Source: CAYMSF01 sp964542255 (GTDB lineage: Bacteria; Verrucomicrobiota; Lentisphaeria; Victivallales; Victivallaceae). Taken from it: a stretch of 17,163 bases of DNA. Each line of letters opens with the position of its first letter. Position 1 is the stretch's first letter. This document shows, piece after piece, positions 1 to 6,192 of the stretch. The DNA lies in NCBI GenBank assembly GCA_964542255.1, contig CAZITV010000032.1, positions 1 to 17,163 on the forward strand, in the 5' to 3' direction. The notes below the pieces were generated by a model. It made no database searches, was not told the DNA's origin, and saw only the letters and a list, made by a program, of their open reading frames with translations. Both the position numbers and the translations under genes were made by a program.

Positions 1-164
1 TTTTTGAATTGATGAAAAAAGTTGAAGGGAAACCGGGCTTTGCCCTTGCTTCCGGTGGTGGTCTGCACGGCAACATCCCTTTGATAAATTTAATCGCCTA
101 TTTCGATGCACGTGCTGCAATTGGCGCAACCCCGGCAGATTGGAAAAAAAGAAGTAAAATATGA
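1..164 (+). CDS. 3' end of a probable uroporphyrinogen decarboxylase (URO-D) family protein (partial)
   Basis: The reading frame is open from the window edge to a TGA at 162-164, giving about 53 C-terminal residues. They contain a glycine-rich stretch (GFALASGGGLHGNIP) followed by LINLIAYFDA. This resembles the C-terminus of URO-D family proteins, where a G-x-G-type turn is followed by N-(I/T)-P and a helix (known of the family). Many PVC bacteria carry numerous URO-D-like proteins that act as methyltransferases or have unknown roles rather than in haem synthesis, so the substrate is not predicted. The N-terminal barrel and catalytic residues lie outside the window. It converges on the GH13 gene, separated by about 190 bases. 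The assignment rests only on a short tail and is tentative. Confidence 0.5.
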   Translation, partial: FELMKKVEGKPGFALASGGGLHGNIPLINLIAYFDARAAIGATPADWKKRSKI

Positions 165-351
165 TTTTAGACAAACTCTCTTGAGTAGCAATTAGAATCC
201 CATAGTGAATTGGCAGCGGTCAAAAATTTTAAGCATGCTGCGGCAAGTTGTAACACCCTCATTTAAGCCCTCAAACCAATCCCATAACCAGACAGGGTCT
301 AAATGCGCATTCGCCAATAAATGTAAAGTTTTTTCACAATTTTATTACCTG
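165..351. other. Gap between convergent genes, no supported gene
   Basis: Between the URO-D-like stop and the GH13 stop I see no ribosome-binding site with a convincing frame and no hairpin followed by a T-run. A frame open on the + strand from about 205 runs on into the GH13 coding region and looks like a shadow. The stretch is less AT-rich than the other gaps in the window and may be a decayed gene remnant, but I recognise no protein motif. Confidence 0.4.
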
Positions 352-1989
352 TTATTGCCGTTGCCAGATGGCAAATCCTGCTGCGGGCAGTTTTATAGTT
401 GCCGCGCCTGCCGCCACGTTCATAACCGCTCCGCTGCTGCCGGCAAGCAGTTTGTATCCTGAAGCGTTTTCCACGCCCAGTACAGCTTCCTGCGGAGTGC
501 CGAACGGATTGACGGCGATGAGGCAAACCTGCTGGTTATGCCGGCGCAAATAGACAACTGGCGCGGTATATGGCTTCAAATAGAGCAGTTCAAATTCTCC
601 GCAGTTGCCAAGCGCCGGAATAGTTTTGCGGAGTTCAAGCAGCTTGCGGGTAAAATTGAGCAATGAATCGGTTTGTTTTTCCTGTTCAGCAACAGTTGGC
701 CGTTTTGGACTGGGGTCTAACGGCAGATAGAATTGCTCCGGAGCCGCGGTAGAGAATCCGGCGGTATTACTGCTGTCCCACTGCATTGGGGTGCGGCAGG
801 TGGAGCGGTTATAAGAACCTTCGTGATTGCCCAGACCAAACACATTATCCATACCGATTTCATCGCCGTAGTAGAGAAAAGGAACTCCAGGCAGGGTAAA
901 AAGCAGCGCATAAACCGCTTTTAATTCCTCCAGTGTTCTGCCGTTCCGGATACGGCCGATATCATGATTGCCGGTCGGCACTGAAAAGAAACCTTTGCCG
1001 CCGATATGCTTCATGTTATCAACGATTTCGTTAAAGAAAACTTCGGCATTACCTTTTCCGGACTGGTCACAGAAACTGGCTTTGCCGGGTACGGCGAATG
1101 GTGAGTTGCCGACGCGCTTGGGTTCCTGGCGGAACATATCGTTATAGCCGGGTTTACCAAAATGCACCATAAAGTCCACATGGAATCCGGCGTCAATGGC
1201 CACCTGCGGTTCAGACCATTCGGAAACCAGTACTGCATCAGGGTAATTTTCGGCAAGGTAGCTGCGGTAATAATGCCAGAGTTCGCGGATACCTTTCTGA
1301 GCGTTTTTGCCTTTGATAAGACTTTGCGCCATATCTACGCGGAAGCCGTCGCAGCCCATATCTAGCCAGAATTTCATAATATTTTTGAGTTCTTCGCGCA
1401 CTGCGATACAGTCGGGGTGCGAACTGGACATCTGCCAGGGAAGTTCCGGCTCATGAAAACCGTAGTTCAGCGCTGGCTGGCAATAAAAAAAGTTAATCAT
1501 ATACAGTCCATCGCGCTTACTGTTATGCCCGCCGATAAATCTAAAATTACCAGTATCCTGATTCCAGCCATCGGTCCAGACAAAATAATTTTTGTATTTA
1601 CTGTCGGGATTATTGGCGGCATCAATAAACCAGGGGTGTTCGATGGAAGTGTGACCGGCAACCAGGTCTAAAATTACTTTGATGCCTTTACGGTGGGCAA
1701 TCTCGAAAAGCTCTTTCAGATCATCATTGGTGCCGTAGCGCGGCGCAACCTGGTAAAAATCGGATATATCATAGCCGGCATCAAAAAACGGCGAGGCAAA
1801 GCAAGGATTAAGCCAAATCGCGTTGCAGTGCAGCGATTTTATATAATCCAGCTTGCTGATGATACCTTGAATATCACCAATACCATCACCGTTCGAATCA
1901 CAAAAACTCTGCGGATAAATTTCATAAACCACCGCATCATTCAACCATGCCGGATAATTACCACTCATGTTATCACCTGCTGCTTCCAT
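352..1989 (-). CDS. GH13 family alpha-glycosidase (alpha-glucosidase / oligo-1,6-glucosidase-like)
   Basis: An alpha-amylase superfamily enzyme acting on alpha-glucosidic bonds. No signal peptide is visible, so it is probably cytoplasmic and processes imported oligosaccharides or storage glucan. Seen in order: VYEIYPQSF at about 21-29; calcium-loop-like DSNGDGIGD 31-39; region I DLVAGH 108-113; QPALN 171-175; region II GFRVDMA with nucleophile D219; region III with acid/base E257 (VSEWSE); region IV NHD 341-343; and PMQWD, typical of glucosidase and trehalose-synthase-like members. A short beta domain ends the protein at the usual family length of about 540. Region I has G where most members have N (DxxxNH). 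The first ATG (1987-1989) has no Shine-Dalgarno, while ATG 1966-1968 (Met8) follows AGGTG at good spacing, so I prefer 1968 as the start. Exact substrate cannot be read from sequence. Confidence 0.9.
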   Translation of the reverse strand: MEAAGDNMSGNYPAWLNDAVVYEIYPQSFCDSNGDGIGDIQGIISKLDYIKSLHCNAIWLNPCFASPFFDAGYDISDFYQVAPRYGTNDDLKELFEIAHRKGIKVILDLVAGHTSIEHPWFIDAANNPDSKYKNYFVWTDGWNQDTGNFRFIGGHNSKRDGLYMINFFYCQPALNYGFHEPELPWQMSSSHPDCIAVREELKNIMKFWLDMGCDGFRVDMAQSLIKGKNAQKGIRELWHYYRSYLAENYPDAVLVSEWSEPQVAIDAGFHVDFMVHFGKPGYNDMFRQEPKRVGNSPFAVPGKASFCDQSGKGNAEVFFNEIVDNMKHIGGKGFFSVPTGNHDIGRIRNGRTLEELKAVYALLFTLPGVPFLYYGDEIGMDNVFGLGNHEGSYNRSTCRTPMQWDSSNTAGFSTAAPEQFYLPLDPSPKRPTVAEQEKQTDSLLNFTRKLLELRKTIPALGNCGEFELLYLKPYTAPVVYLRRHNQQVCLIAVNPFGTPQEAVLGVENASGYKLLAGSSGAVMNVAAGAATIKLPAAGFAIWQRQ

Positions 1990-1999
1990 GTTAAAATAT

Positions 2000-2029
2000 T
2001 GTATATAAAAGCTATATTGTTAATTACAA
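2000..2029 (-). promoter_or_regulatory. Candidate promoter of the GH13 gene
   Basis: Read on the minus strand, a -35-like TTGTAA (2024-2029) is followed after 16 bases by TATATA (2002-2007); alternatively the -10 is TATACA (2000-2005) with an 18-base spacer. Transcription would begin only a few bases before the first ATG but about 25 bases before the second ATG. This agrees with the second ATG, which has a ribosome-binding site, being the real start. Confidence 0.4.
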
Positions 2030-2175
2030 AGGCATTACTTTAACCTTGCAAGCTGATAATTTCAAGATAATTATCCGTGGTTATTATCGTGTTCATTGCA
2101 TTATGAGCTAATTTGATGAACCCGCCAAAAGTCGGTCGATGCTTTTTGCCTCTTTTTCGAGTTTTGGCGACTTAA

Positions 2176-2288
2176 GGAGTTGTAAAGAAATAAGTGGTAT
2201 TTTTGTACTGAGGGTGTCGGGAGAGGAGCAAAGCCGAAAGTGCCACCGAGACACCAGTAGAAAGTACCAGTTATTTTTGAACGACTCC
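2176..2288. mobile_element. Nested 113-base inverted-repeat element inside foldback copy 1
   Basis: This segment is absent from the matching position in copy 2 (5734-5896), where GCGACTTAAGCTCAT is continuous. Here the TAA of that motif appears on both sides (2173-2175 and 2289-2291), as expected of a target duplication. The ends are inverted repeats of about 30 bases with mismatches: GGAGTTGT at the left and, on the opposite strand of the right end, GGAGTCGT, both followed by A-rich sequence and then TGGTA. Inner stems GGTGTC (2213-2218) and GACACC (2250-2255) extend the hairpin. A TAAG duplication with element 2177-2288 fits equally well. The ends differ from those of the host element, so it is probably a separate family. 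No coding capacity. Confidence 0.65.
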
Positions 2289-2295
2289 TAAGCTC

Positions 2296-2322
2296 ATCTA
2301 GCGTAGCGCTGCTACGCTAGAT
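2296..2322. repeat. Perfect 12-base palindrome, tip of the foldback element
   Basis: ATCTAGCGTAGC, loop GCT, GCTACGCTAGAT. In copy 2 the same position (about 5797-5823) holds a degraded version with several mispairs. The perfect stem here suggests that copy 1 is closer to the ancestral form at its tip, or was corrected by gene conversion. Confidence 0.8.
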
Positions 2323-2411
2323 TTCGCTTAAAATCGTCAAAATATTCAAAAAATCTGGCAAAATATCAATTCAAAATAGTTTTGCAATTACCTCTTATTA
2401 ATAAATTAATT

Positions 2412-2426
2412 GCGGATATTTTCCGC
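2412..2426. promoter_or_regulatory. Inverted repeat upstream of the isomerase promoter
   Basis: GCGGA (2412-2416) and TCCGC (2422-2426) form a 5-base inverted repeat with a 5-base centre, ending 22 bases before the -35 of the isomerase gene. It could be an activator site or a chance palindrome; no regulator gene is seen nearby. Confidence 0.2.
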
Positions 2427-2448
2427 GGGCACAGCGGCGATTCACGAA

Positions 2449-2477
2449 TTGAAACAGCCCATTAAAGATGCTATATT
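2449..2477 (+). promoter_or_regulatory. Sigma70-type promoter of the sugar isomerase gene
   Basis: TTGAAA (2449-2454), a 17-base spacer, and TATATT (2472-2477) form a near-consensus promoter. Transcription would start near 2485, leaving a leader of about 35 bases before the ATG at 2521. The ribosome-binding site is weak: GGGA about 8-9 bases before the ATG. The promoter lies outside the foldback element, about 50 bases downstream of its right end. Confidence 0.6.
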
Positions 2478-2520
2478 AATGGAGACAACAACAATTTAAA
2501 CAACAAATTGGGAAACAAAA

Positions 2521-3276
2521 ATGAAAATTGGTGTAGCTGACTATGGGATGCATGTTTGGGACGGTGGACTGTTTGATTTGGAGGAACGCCTGCTTGCACT
2601 GAAAAAAATTGGATACAACGGTATTGAACGGTTGGAAGCAGGCGACAGCGCCGCCGTGGTAAATCGCGCTATTACGTTCCATCGGCTTGGCATGGAATTT
2701 GCCACCTGCCGCGGACCGAGAGTTGAGCAGGGGATAGAATGGGGTTGTGCATTTGGATGCAAATACGTCTGGCTTGCGCCGGCCGCAGGCCGCGATATCA
2801 ACATTGATGATTTCTGCCGCCGCTGCAACAAATTCATTGAAGCCTGCAAGAAGTTTAATTTAACCGCGGCGCTGCACAATCACCTTGGAACCGTTATTGA
2901 AAGCCAAAGTGAACTGGATTATTTTATGAAAAAATGTCCTGAGGCGGGTCTGCTGCTGGACATTGGTCACCTTTTTGGCGCCAAAGGCAATGTGCCTAAA
3001 ACCCTGGAGAAATATTACAAGCGGTTAGTCGCGGTTCACTTCAAAGATATTTTCAACCTGCCGGATGCTAAGACAAAGACAAGCTGGCATGAAAAACTGC
3101 GTTTCTGTGAATTAGGTGCAGGCAACGCCAAGCTTGATTACGCCACACCTGCAGAAATGCTTAAAAAGAAGAAATTTGATAAATGGGTATTTGTCGAGCA
3201 CGACACACATCTGCGCGACCCATTGCTGGACTTGGCAGTCAGCTTCAAAAAATTAAACGGAATTTTGAACAAATAA
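2521..3276 (+). CDS. Sugar phosphate isomerase/epimerase-like TIM-barrel protein
   Basis: A 251-residue member of the xylose isomerase-like / AP endonuclease 2 superfamily, usual length for single-domain members. Residues that fit the metal-binding barrel are HNH (119-121), LLLDIGH with D147 and H150, VHFKD with H173 and D176, ELGAG (197-201) and VFVEHD with E226. Family members isomerise, epimerise or dehydrate sugars and inositol derivatives using a divalent metal; which reaction this one performs is not visible. No signal peptide, so cytoplasmic. It is a single-gene unit with its own promoter and terminator. The gene upstream, on the other strand, is a GH13 enzyme, which fits a carbohydrate setting without proving a shared pathway. 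Start chosen at ATG 2521, matching the family's N-terminal beta strand (MKIGVADYG). Confidence 0.8.
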   Translation: MKIGVADYGMHVWDGGLFDLEERLLALKKIGYNGIERLEAGDSAAVVNRAITFHRLGMEFATCRGPRVEQGIEWGCAFGCKYVWLAPAAGRDINIDDFCRRCNKFIEACKKFNLTAALHNHLGTVIESQSELDYFMKKCPEAGLLLDIGHLFGAKGNVPKTLEKYYKRLVAVHFKDIFNLPDAKTKTSWHEKLRFCELGAGNAKLDYATPAEMLKKKKFDKWVFVEHDTHLRDPLLDLAVSFKKLNGILNK

Positions 3277-3302
3277 TATTCCGCAGAACATTACGCAAAA
3301 AC

Positions 3303-3336
3303 CGGCTTACCGTTCCGACGCGTAAGCCGTTTTTTT
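3303..3336. terminator. Strong rho-independent terminator, probably bidirectional
   Basis: Perfect 8-base stem CGGCTTAC (3303-3310) and GTAAGCCG (3322-3329), an 11-base loop, then seven T (3330-3336). It ends the isomerase transcript 27 bases after its stop. On the minus strand the same stem is followed by GGTTTTTGCG, so it can also end the exported-protein gene, whose stop is at 3372. Confidence 0.9.
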
Positions 3337-3371
3337 ATTTACGATAACATCATCTTCGCGCCCTTGGCGGA

Positions 3372-3959
3372 TTATTCGACGACAGTACCGTCTTTGCCCA
3401 GAGTTTTGACGCTGAACTTAATAGTTACCTGATGGTCTTTTTTTACGGTTATTTCCTGAGTTAGCGGCAAATCGTAACAAACTTTGGCGAACCTATTACC
3501 ACTTCTGGCATCTCCGGTGTTTTTAACGACATTGTTATTATCACCGGCCCAACCCGCCATGACCCCGCTAACACTAAGCTCTTCAAAGTCCGGGTTTTGG
3601 CATTCGGCATTGATAATTTGAATTGAGTCATAGGCAACCCATATCGGTAAATTCTTTTTTGAGCCCGGGTCTTTACATTGCGGTCCGCGCAATATTAGTT
3701 TTACTTTGCCGCTTTTTTCCGGTGTAAAGATTAATGCAAATTCGCGCCAGTTCTCGTCAATTTTTTTTGATGTGATATAGAGAAAATATTCTTTATTAAC
3801 ACCTTTCCATTCCGGATTATCCATCTGGAGATCCTGGGTGTAAATTGGTTTAAGCGGAATTTTATCTTTAGAAGCGTCAATTTCGACTCTAACTTCTGAC
3901 TTTTGTGCGAAACCGGCGACAGCGATGATTGAGAGCAGCAATACCAATGTTTTTTTCAT
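3372..3959 (-). CDS. Small exported protein, beta-rich, possibly carbohydrate-binding
   Basis: 195 residues. The N-terminus is a clear Sec signal peptide: KK at 2-3, hydrophobic core LVLLLSIIAVAGFA, likely cleaved near FA-Q, about residue 18-19. The mature part has a pattern seen in galactose-binding-like, CBM-type beta sandwiches: WREFALIFTPEKSGKVKL, then YDSIQIINAECQNPDFEEL, GWAGDN, and a run of alternating beta residues to the end. I do not recognise a named family, and no catalytic motif stands out. A binding or accessory role on extracellular polysaccharide is only inference. The start has AAAGG eight bases ahead of the ATG. It is a single gene with its own -10 (TATAAT, 4055-4060) and an unusual upstream repeat array. 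Downstream it shares the terminator of the convergent isomerase gene. Confidence 0.75.
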   Translation of the reverse strand: MKKTLVLLLSIIAVAGFAQKSEVRVEIDASKDKIPLKPIYTQDLQMDNPEWKGVNKEYFLYITSKKIDENWREFALIFTPEKSGKVKLILRGPQCKDPGSKKNLPIWVAYDSIQIINAECQNPDFEELSVSGVMAGWAGDNNNVVKNTGDARSGNRFAKVCYDLPLTQEITVKKDHQVTIKFSVKTLGKDGTVVE

Positions 3960-3974
3960 AATAGTACCTTTTAG

Positions 3975-3988
3975 TTGAATAGATTCAA
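3975..3988. promoter_or_regulatory. Palindrome in the leader of the exported-protein gene
   Basis: TTGAAT-AG-ATTCAA is a perfect 6-base inverted repeat lying between the candidate transcription start and the ribosome-binding site, about 15 bases before the ATG. It could be an operator or a small leader hairpin; AT-rich palindromes of this size also occur by chance. Confidence 0.25.
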
Positions 3989-4054
3989 TTCAGATCACGT
4001 TAATGCCATATCCAATACCAAGTTTACGGCACTGAACGTTCAATGAATTACTCT

Positions 4055-4060
4055 ATTATA
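4055..4060 (-). promoter_or_regulatory. Candidate -10 box of the exported-protein gene
   Basis: Consensus TATAAT on the minus strand, about 95 bases before the start codon. No good -35 lies at 16-18 bases (the sequence at 17 is GCTGGT), which would suit an activator-dependent promoter. The repeat array at 4092-4133 lies just upstream, where an activator would bind. Confidence 0.4.
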
Positions 4061-4091
4061 CGAAACCGCTTAAAGCAACCAGCATTCTTCA

Positions 4092-4133
4092 ATTTGCAAA
4101 TACTTCTAACCATTTTCTAACATTTGCAGATAC
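4092..4133. repeat. Paired direct repeats upstream of the exported-protein promoter
   Basis: On the plus strand: ATTTGCAAATAC (4092-4103), TTCTAAC (4104-4110), CATT, TTCTAAC (4115-4121), overlapping ATTTGCAGATAC (4122-4133). The 12-base units differ at one base and start exactly 30 bases apart, close to three helical turns. The first contains the 10-base palindrome ATTTGCAAAT. The array lies between the lpxA stop and the -10 at 4055-4060. Confidence 0.55.
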
Positions 4134-4141
4134 AGTTGGTG

Positions 4142-4957
4142 CTAATCCTCCAGGATGACATCACGGCGAAAGACCATATTAGGGTCGCCGCTCATGATAC
4201 CGCGATTGGAGTTCTGAATAAATTCAGTGAACAACGCGATTTCAGGAGTTGCATCCAATTTAGCGATTTCAGCGAAAGCGTTTTTGGAATTTAAACCCTT
4301 AAAGAAAAATATTTTGATGGCGGTGCGAATCGCGGCACGGCGTTCAGCTGAAAGCCCTGCCCGGCGCAATCCCACGGTATTCGGCCCGCAGATACAGGAA
4401 TTTTCAGCGAGCATACAATATGGCGGAATATCTTGAGTAACGATATTTCTGCCGCCAATCATGGTCAATCGGCCGATACGGCAAAATTGGTGAATCAGCA
4501 CATACCCGCTAAGTACAGCAAAATCATCAATAACTACATGACCGGAAATACCGGTATGATTGGCTACCGTAACATACGCGCCAATCACCGCATCGTGCCC
4601 GACGTGAACAAACGCCATCAACAGAGTATTTGCCCCAACAATGGTTTTTTGCTGTTCAAACGGTGAACGATGAACGGTAACGTATTCGCGCAGGATGACA
4701 TTATCGCCGATTTCTGTAAAAGATATGACCCCGGGCTTAAAGCGGTGGTCCTGGGGCTCAGTACCGATGAGTGCGCCGTAATAGATACGGCAATTATTGC
4801 CGATGGTGGTATATCTGGCGATTTTGACGTGCGCATCGAGATAACAACCGCTGCCTAATTTTACATTATCTTCGATAACGCAGTAAGGTCCGATTTCTAC
4901 ATCGCTGCCGATTTCGGCAAGCGGTGAAATAATAGCGGTGGGATGAATGTTATTCAA
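4142..4957 (-). CDS. lpxA: Acyl-ACP--UDP-N-acetylglucosamine O-acyltransferase
   Basis: First enzyme of lipid A synthesis; transfers a 3-hydroxyacyl chain from acyl-ACP to the 3-position of UDP-GlcNAc (or to a 3-amino analogue) in the cytoplasm. The 271 residues show left-handed beta-helix hexapeptide repeats from HPTAIISPLAEIG onward. Key residues are the VHVGHD motif with H118 and catalytic H121, H140 in SGH, HQFC at 156-159, QDIPPY 175-180, and a helical C-terminus starting LRRAGLS. The position matching the E. coli chain-length ruler Gly173 is Gly169, which would favour a longer acyl chain (inference). The start codon is TTG (4955-4957); no ATG is available near the conserved N-terminus. 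CGGAG lies about 10 bases upstream, and an in-frame ATT sits one codon earlier. It begins 23 bases after the pyrH stop, so the two are probably one transcript. The usual partners lpxD and fabZ are absent. Confidence 0.95.
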   Translation of the reverse strand: MNNIHPTAIISPLAEIGSDVEIGPYCVIEDNVKLGSGCYLDAHVKIARYTTIGNNCRIYYGALIGTEPQDHRFKPGVISFTEIGDNVILREYVTVHRSPFEQQKTIVGANTLLMAFVHVGHDAVIGAYVTVANHTGISGHVVIDDFAVLSGYVLIHQFCRIGRLTMIGGRNIVTQDIPPYCMLAENSCICGPNTVGLRRAGLSAERRAAIRTAIKIFFFKGLNSKNAFAEIAKLDATPEIALFTEFIQNSNRGIMSGDPNMVFRRDVILED

Positions 4958-4971
4958 AATATTCAGGCTCC
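4955..4971 (-). promoter_or_regulatory. Ribosome-binding site and TTG start of lpxA
   Basis: On the minus strand CGGAG is followed by CCTGAATATT and then TTG AAT AAC ATT CAT, which encodes the conserved N-terminal IHPTA segment. There is no in-frame ATG between the pyrH stop and this point. A weak start may keep LpxA below PyrH levels (inference). Confidence 0.7.
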
Positions 4972-4980
4972 GTAGTAAAA

Positions 4981-5721
4981 TTATTCCTGATTGCTAACCA
5001 CCGTTGCAATAGAAGTATCGCCGCGCATGACCAAATCCAGCGCATCAGGATCGGAAAAATTAAAAACTATAATCGGCAGGTCGTGGTCGCTGCACATTGA
5101 AAAAGCGGTTGAATCCATAATTTTTAACTGGCGGCTCAACGCTTCTTCATAGGTGATTGTTTCAAAACGCAGTGCACTCGGGTCTTTTTTCGGGTCGGCG
5201 CTGTAAATACCGTCAACCTTGGTGGCCTTGAGTACAACATCACATCCGGTTTCAAGCGCGCGCAGCGCGGCAGTCGTGTCAGTGGTAAAAAAAGGACTGC
5301 CGGTACCGCCGGCAAAAATTACCACTTTGCCAGACTCCAGCGCGGCAATAGCCTCGGCACGGTTATAACGCGGAGCGATTGGCTCCATAGGAATCGAGGT
5401 TTGCACGACGGCGCTGATTCCGGCGGCATCAAAAGCGTCTTTGACACAAAGCGCATTCATCACTGTGGCAAGCATTCCCATATAGTCGGCAGTAACGCTG
5501 TCCATGCCGCGGCCGGCGCCATTAACGCCGCGCCAGATATTTCCGGCGCCGATGACCAGGGCAACTTCGACACCGCAATCGACGACGTTTTTCACGCGTT
5601 CCACCACTTCTGAGATGGCATCGGCGGAATAGCCGGTGGTACTGGCACCCTTGAGTGCTTCGCCGCTGATTTTTAGTAGAATGCGTTTATAGCGATATTC
5701 ATTATCCATAGTTATAATCAC
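4981..5721 (-). CDS. pyrH: UMP kinase (uridylate kinase)
   Basis: Phosphorylates UMP to UDP with ATP, an essential step in pyrimidine nucleotide synthesis; the bacterial enzyme is a hexamer of the amino-acid-kinase fold. Diagnostic segments in order: YKRILLKISGEAL near the N-terminus, GAGNIWRGV, DYMGMLATVMNAL, FAGGTGSPFFTTDTTAALRA, KATKVDGIYSADPKKDPSA, and MDSTAFSMCSDHDLPIIVFN. The length fits the family (about 240). The longest frame starts at GTG 5719-5721 (246 residues). ATG 5707-5709 gives 242 residues and places the conserved YKRILL at the usual distance, so I favour the ATG; neither has a strong Shine-Dalgarno. lpxA follows 23 bases later instead of the usual frr. A foldback element begins only 12 bases upstream of the GTG. 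Confidence 0.96.
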   Translation of the reverse strand: MIITMDNEYRYKRILLKISGEALKGASTTGYSADAISEVVERVKNVVDCGVEVALVIGAGNIWRGVNGAGRGMDSVTADYMGMLATVMNALCVKDAFDAAGISAVVQTSIPMEPIAPRYNRAEAIAALESGKVVIFAGGTGSPFFTTDTTAALRALETGCDVVLKATKVDGIYSADPKKDPSALRFETITYEEALSRQLKIMDSTAFSMCSDHDLPIIVFNFSDPDALDLVMRGDTSIATVVSNQE

Positions 5722-5733
5722 TTTCTTTCGTTA

Positions 5734-5896
5734 GAGCTAATTTCAAAACTCTTTTGAGATTTTTGCGTCTTTTTCGAGTTTTTGGCGACTTAAGCTCATG
5801 TTGCGTAACGCTGCTACGCTTGATTTCGCTTATAATCGTCAAAACCTTCAAAAAATCCTGCAAAACATCAATTCAAAATAGTTTTGCAATTACCTC
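5734..5896. mobile_element. Foldback (MITE-like) element copy 2
   Basis: 163-base non-coding element beginning GAGCTAATTT and ending AATTACCTC, flanked by GTTA on both sides (5730-5733 and 5897-5900). The right arm read on the other strand (GAGGTAATTGCAAAACTATT) aligns with the left arm (GAGCTAATTTCAAAACTCTT), so most of the element is one long imperfect hairpin. The tip (about 5797-5823) is a mutated form of the perfect palindrome in copy 1. It lacks the nested 113-base element and so shows the empty site. It sits immediately upstream of pyrH-lpxA, so their transcript must either start within it or read through it. Confidence 0.75.
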
Positions 5897-5900
5897 GTTA

Positions 5901-6192
5901 TATAAATAATTGTCACAAAATAAATCTGGGATATTTCGCTAAACTTGTGAAGTTAATTTTTCAACTGCTTCCCAAGCAATAGCCGCGCTTTAGAAATCTG
6001 TTGCTATAAATATAAATTGCAGACCGACTATAACAAATTTGAAACGGAATATTTTTAAGATAATAATGATTTTTTACGATAAATGGTATATATTAGGGGA
6101 GATACTAAAAACCGCGCTGATTTCAAAGGACGCTTTTGCAATCAGTTCATTAATTAAAATTCAGATAACGCAACGAGATTAACGAAAGGCAA
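5901..6192. other. AT-rich divergent intergenic region between pyrH-lpxA and the oxidoreductase operon
   Basis: About 290 bases with no supported coding frame. It must hold the promoter of the Gfo/Idh operon and perhaps the original pyrH promoter. A possible -10 for the + strand is TATATT in the GGTATATATTAGGGG stretch (about 6088-6100), but no convincing -35 lies at the proper distance. The + strand ends with AAAGG ahead of the double ATG of the oxidoreductase gene. I see no riboswitch or terminator signature. Confidence 0.4.

Larger units (their letters stand above)
2105..2394. mobile_element. Foldback (MITE-like) element copy 1, interrupted by a nested element
   Basis: Non-coding element beginning GAGCTAATTT and ending AATTACCTC, so its ends are imperfect inverted repeats (GAGCTAATT versus GAGGTAATT on the other strand). 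It is flanked on both sides by TTAT (2101-2104 and 2395-2398), a 4-base target duplication. The arms can fold on each other along most of their length. The tip is a perfect 12-base stem, ATCTAGCGTAGC / GCTACGCTAGAT (2296-2307 / 2311-2322), around a GCT loop. The right arm nearly matches copy 2 (about six differences over 68 bases, counted by eye). The left arm diverges in the middle but matches at its ends. Bases 2176-2288 are a later insertion. No transposase is present, so movement would depend on one encoded elsewhere (inference). Confidence 0.75.

Noticed and set aside
205..462. 85-residue frame on the + strand crossing the end of the GH13 gene
   Set aside because: Overlaps the well-supported GH13 C-terminus on the other strand, has no ribosome-binding site and shows no recognisable domain.
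2105..2394. Integron attC site or CRISPR repeat
   Set aside because: No GTTRRRY/RYYYAAC core sites and no regularly spaced repeat-spacer pattern; long inverted arms plus target duplications fit a foldback element better.
2105..2394. Structured regulatory RNA or riboswitch for the isomerase gene
   Set aside because: The element ends before the isomerase promoter at 2449-2477, so it is not in that mRNA, and a second copy lies at an unrelated locus.
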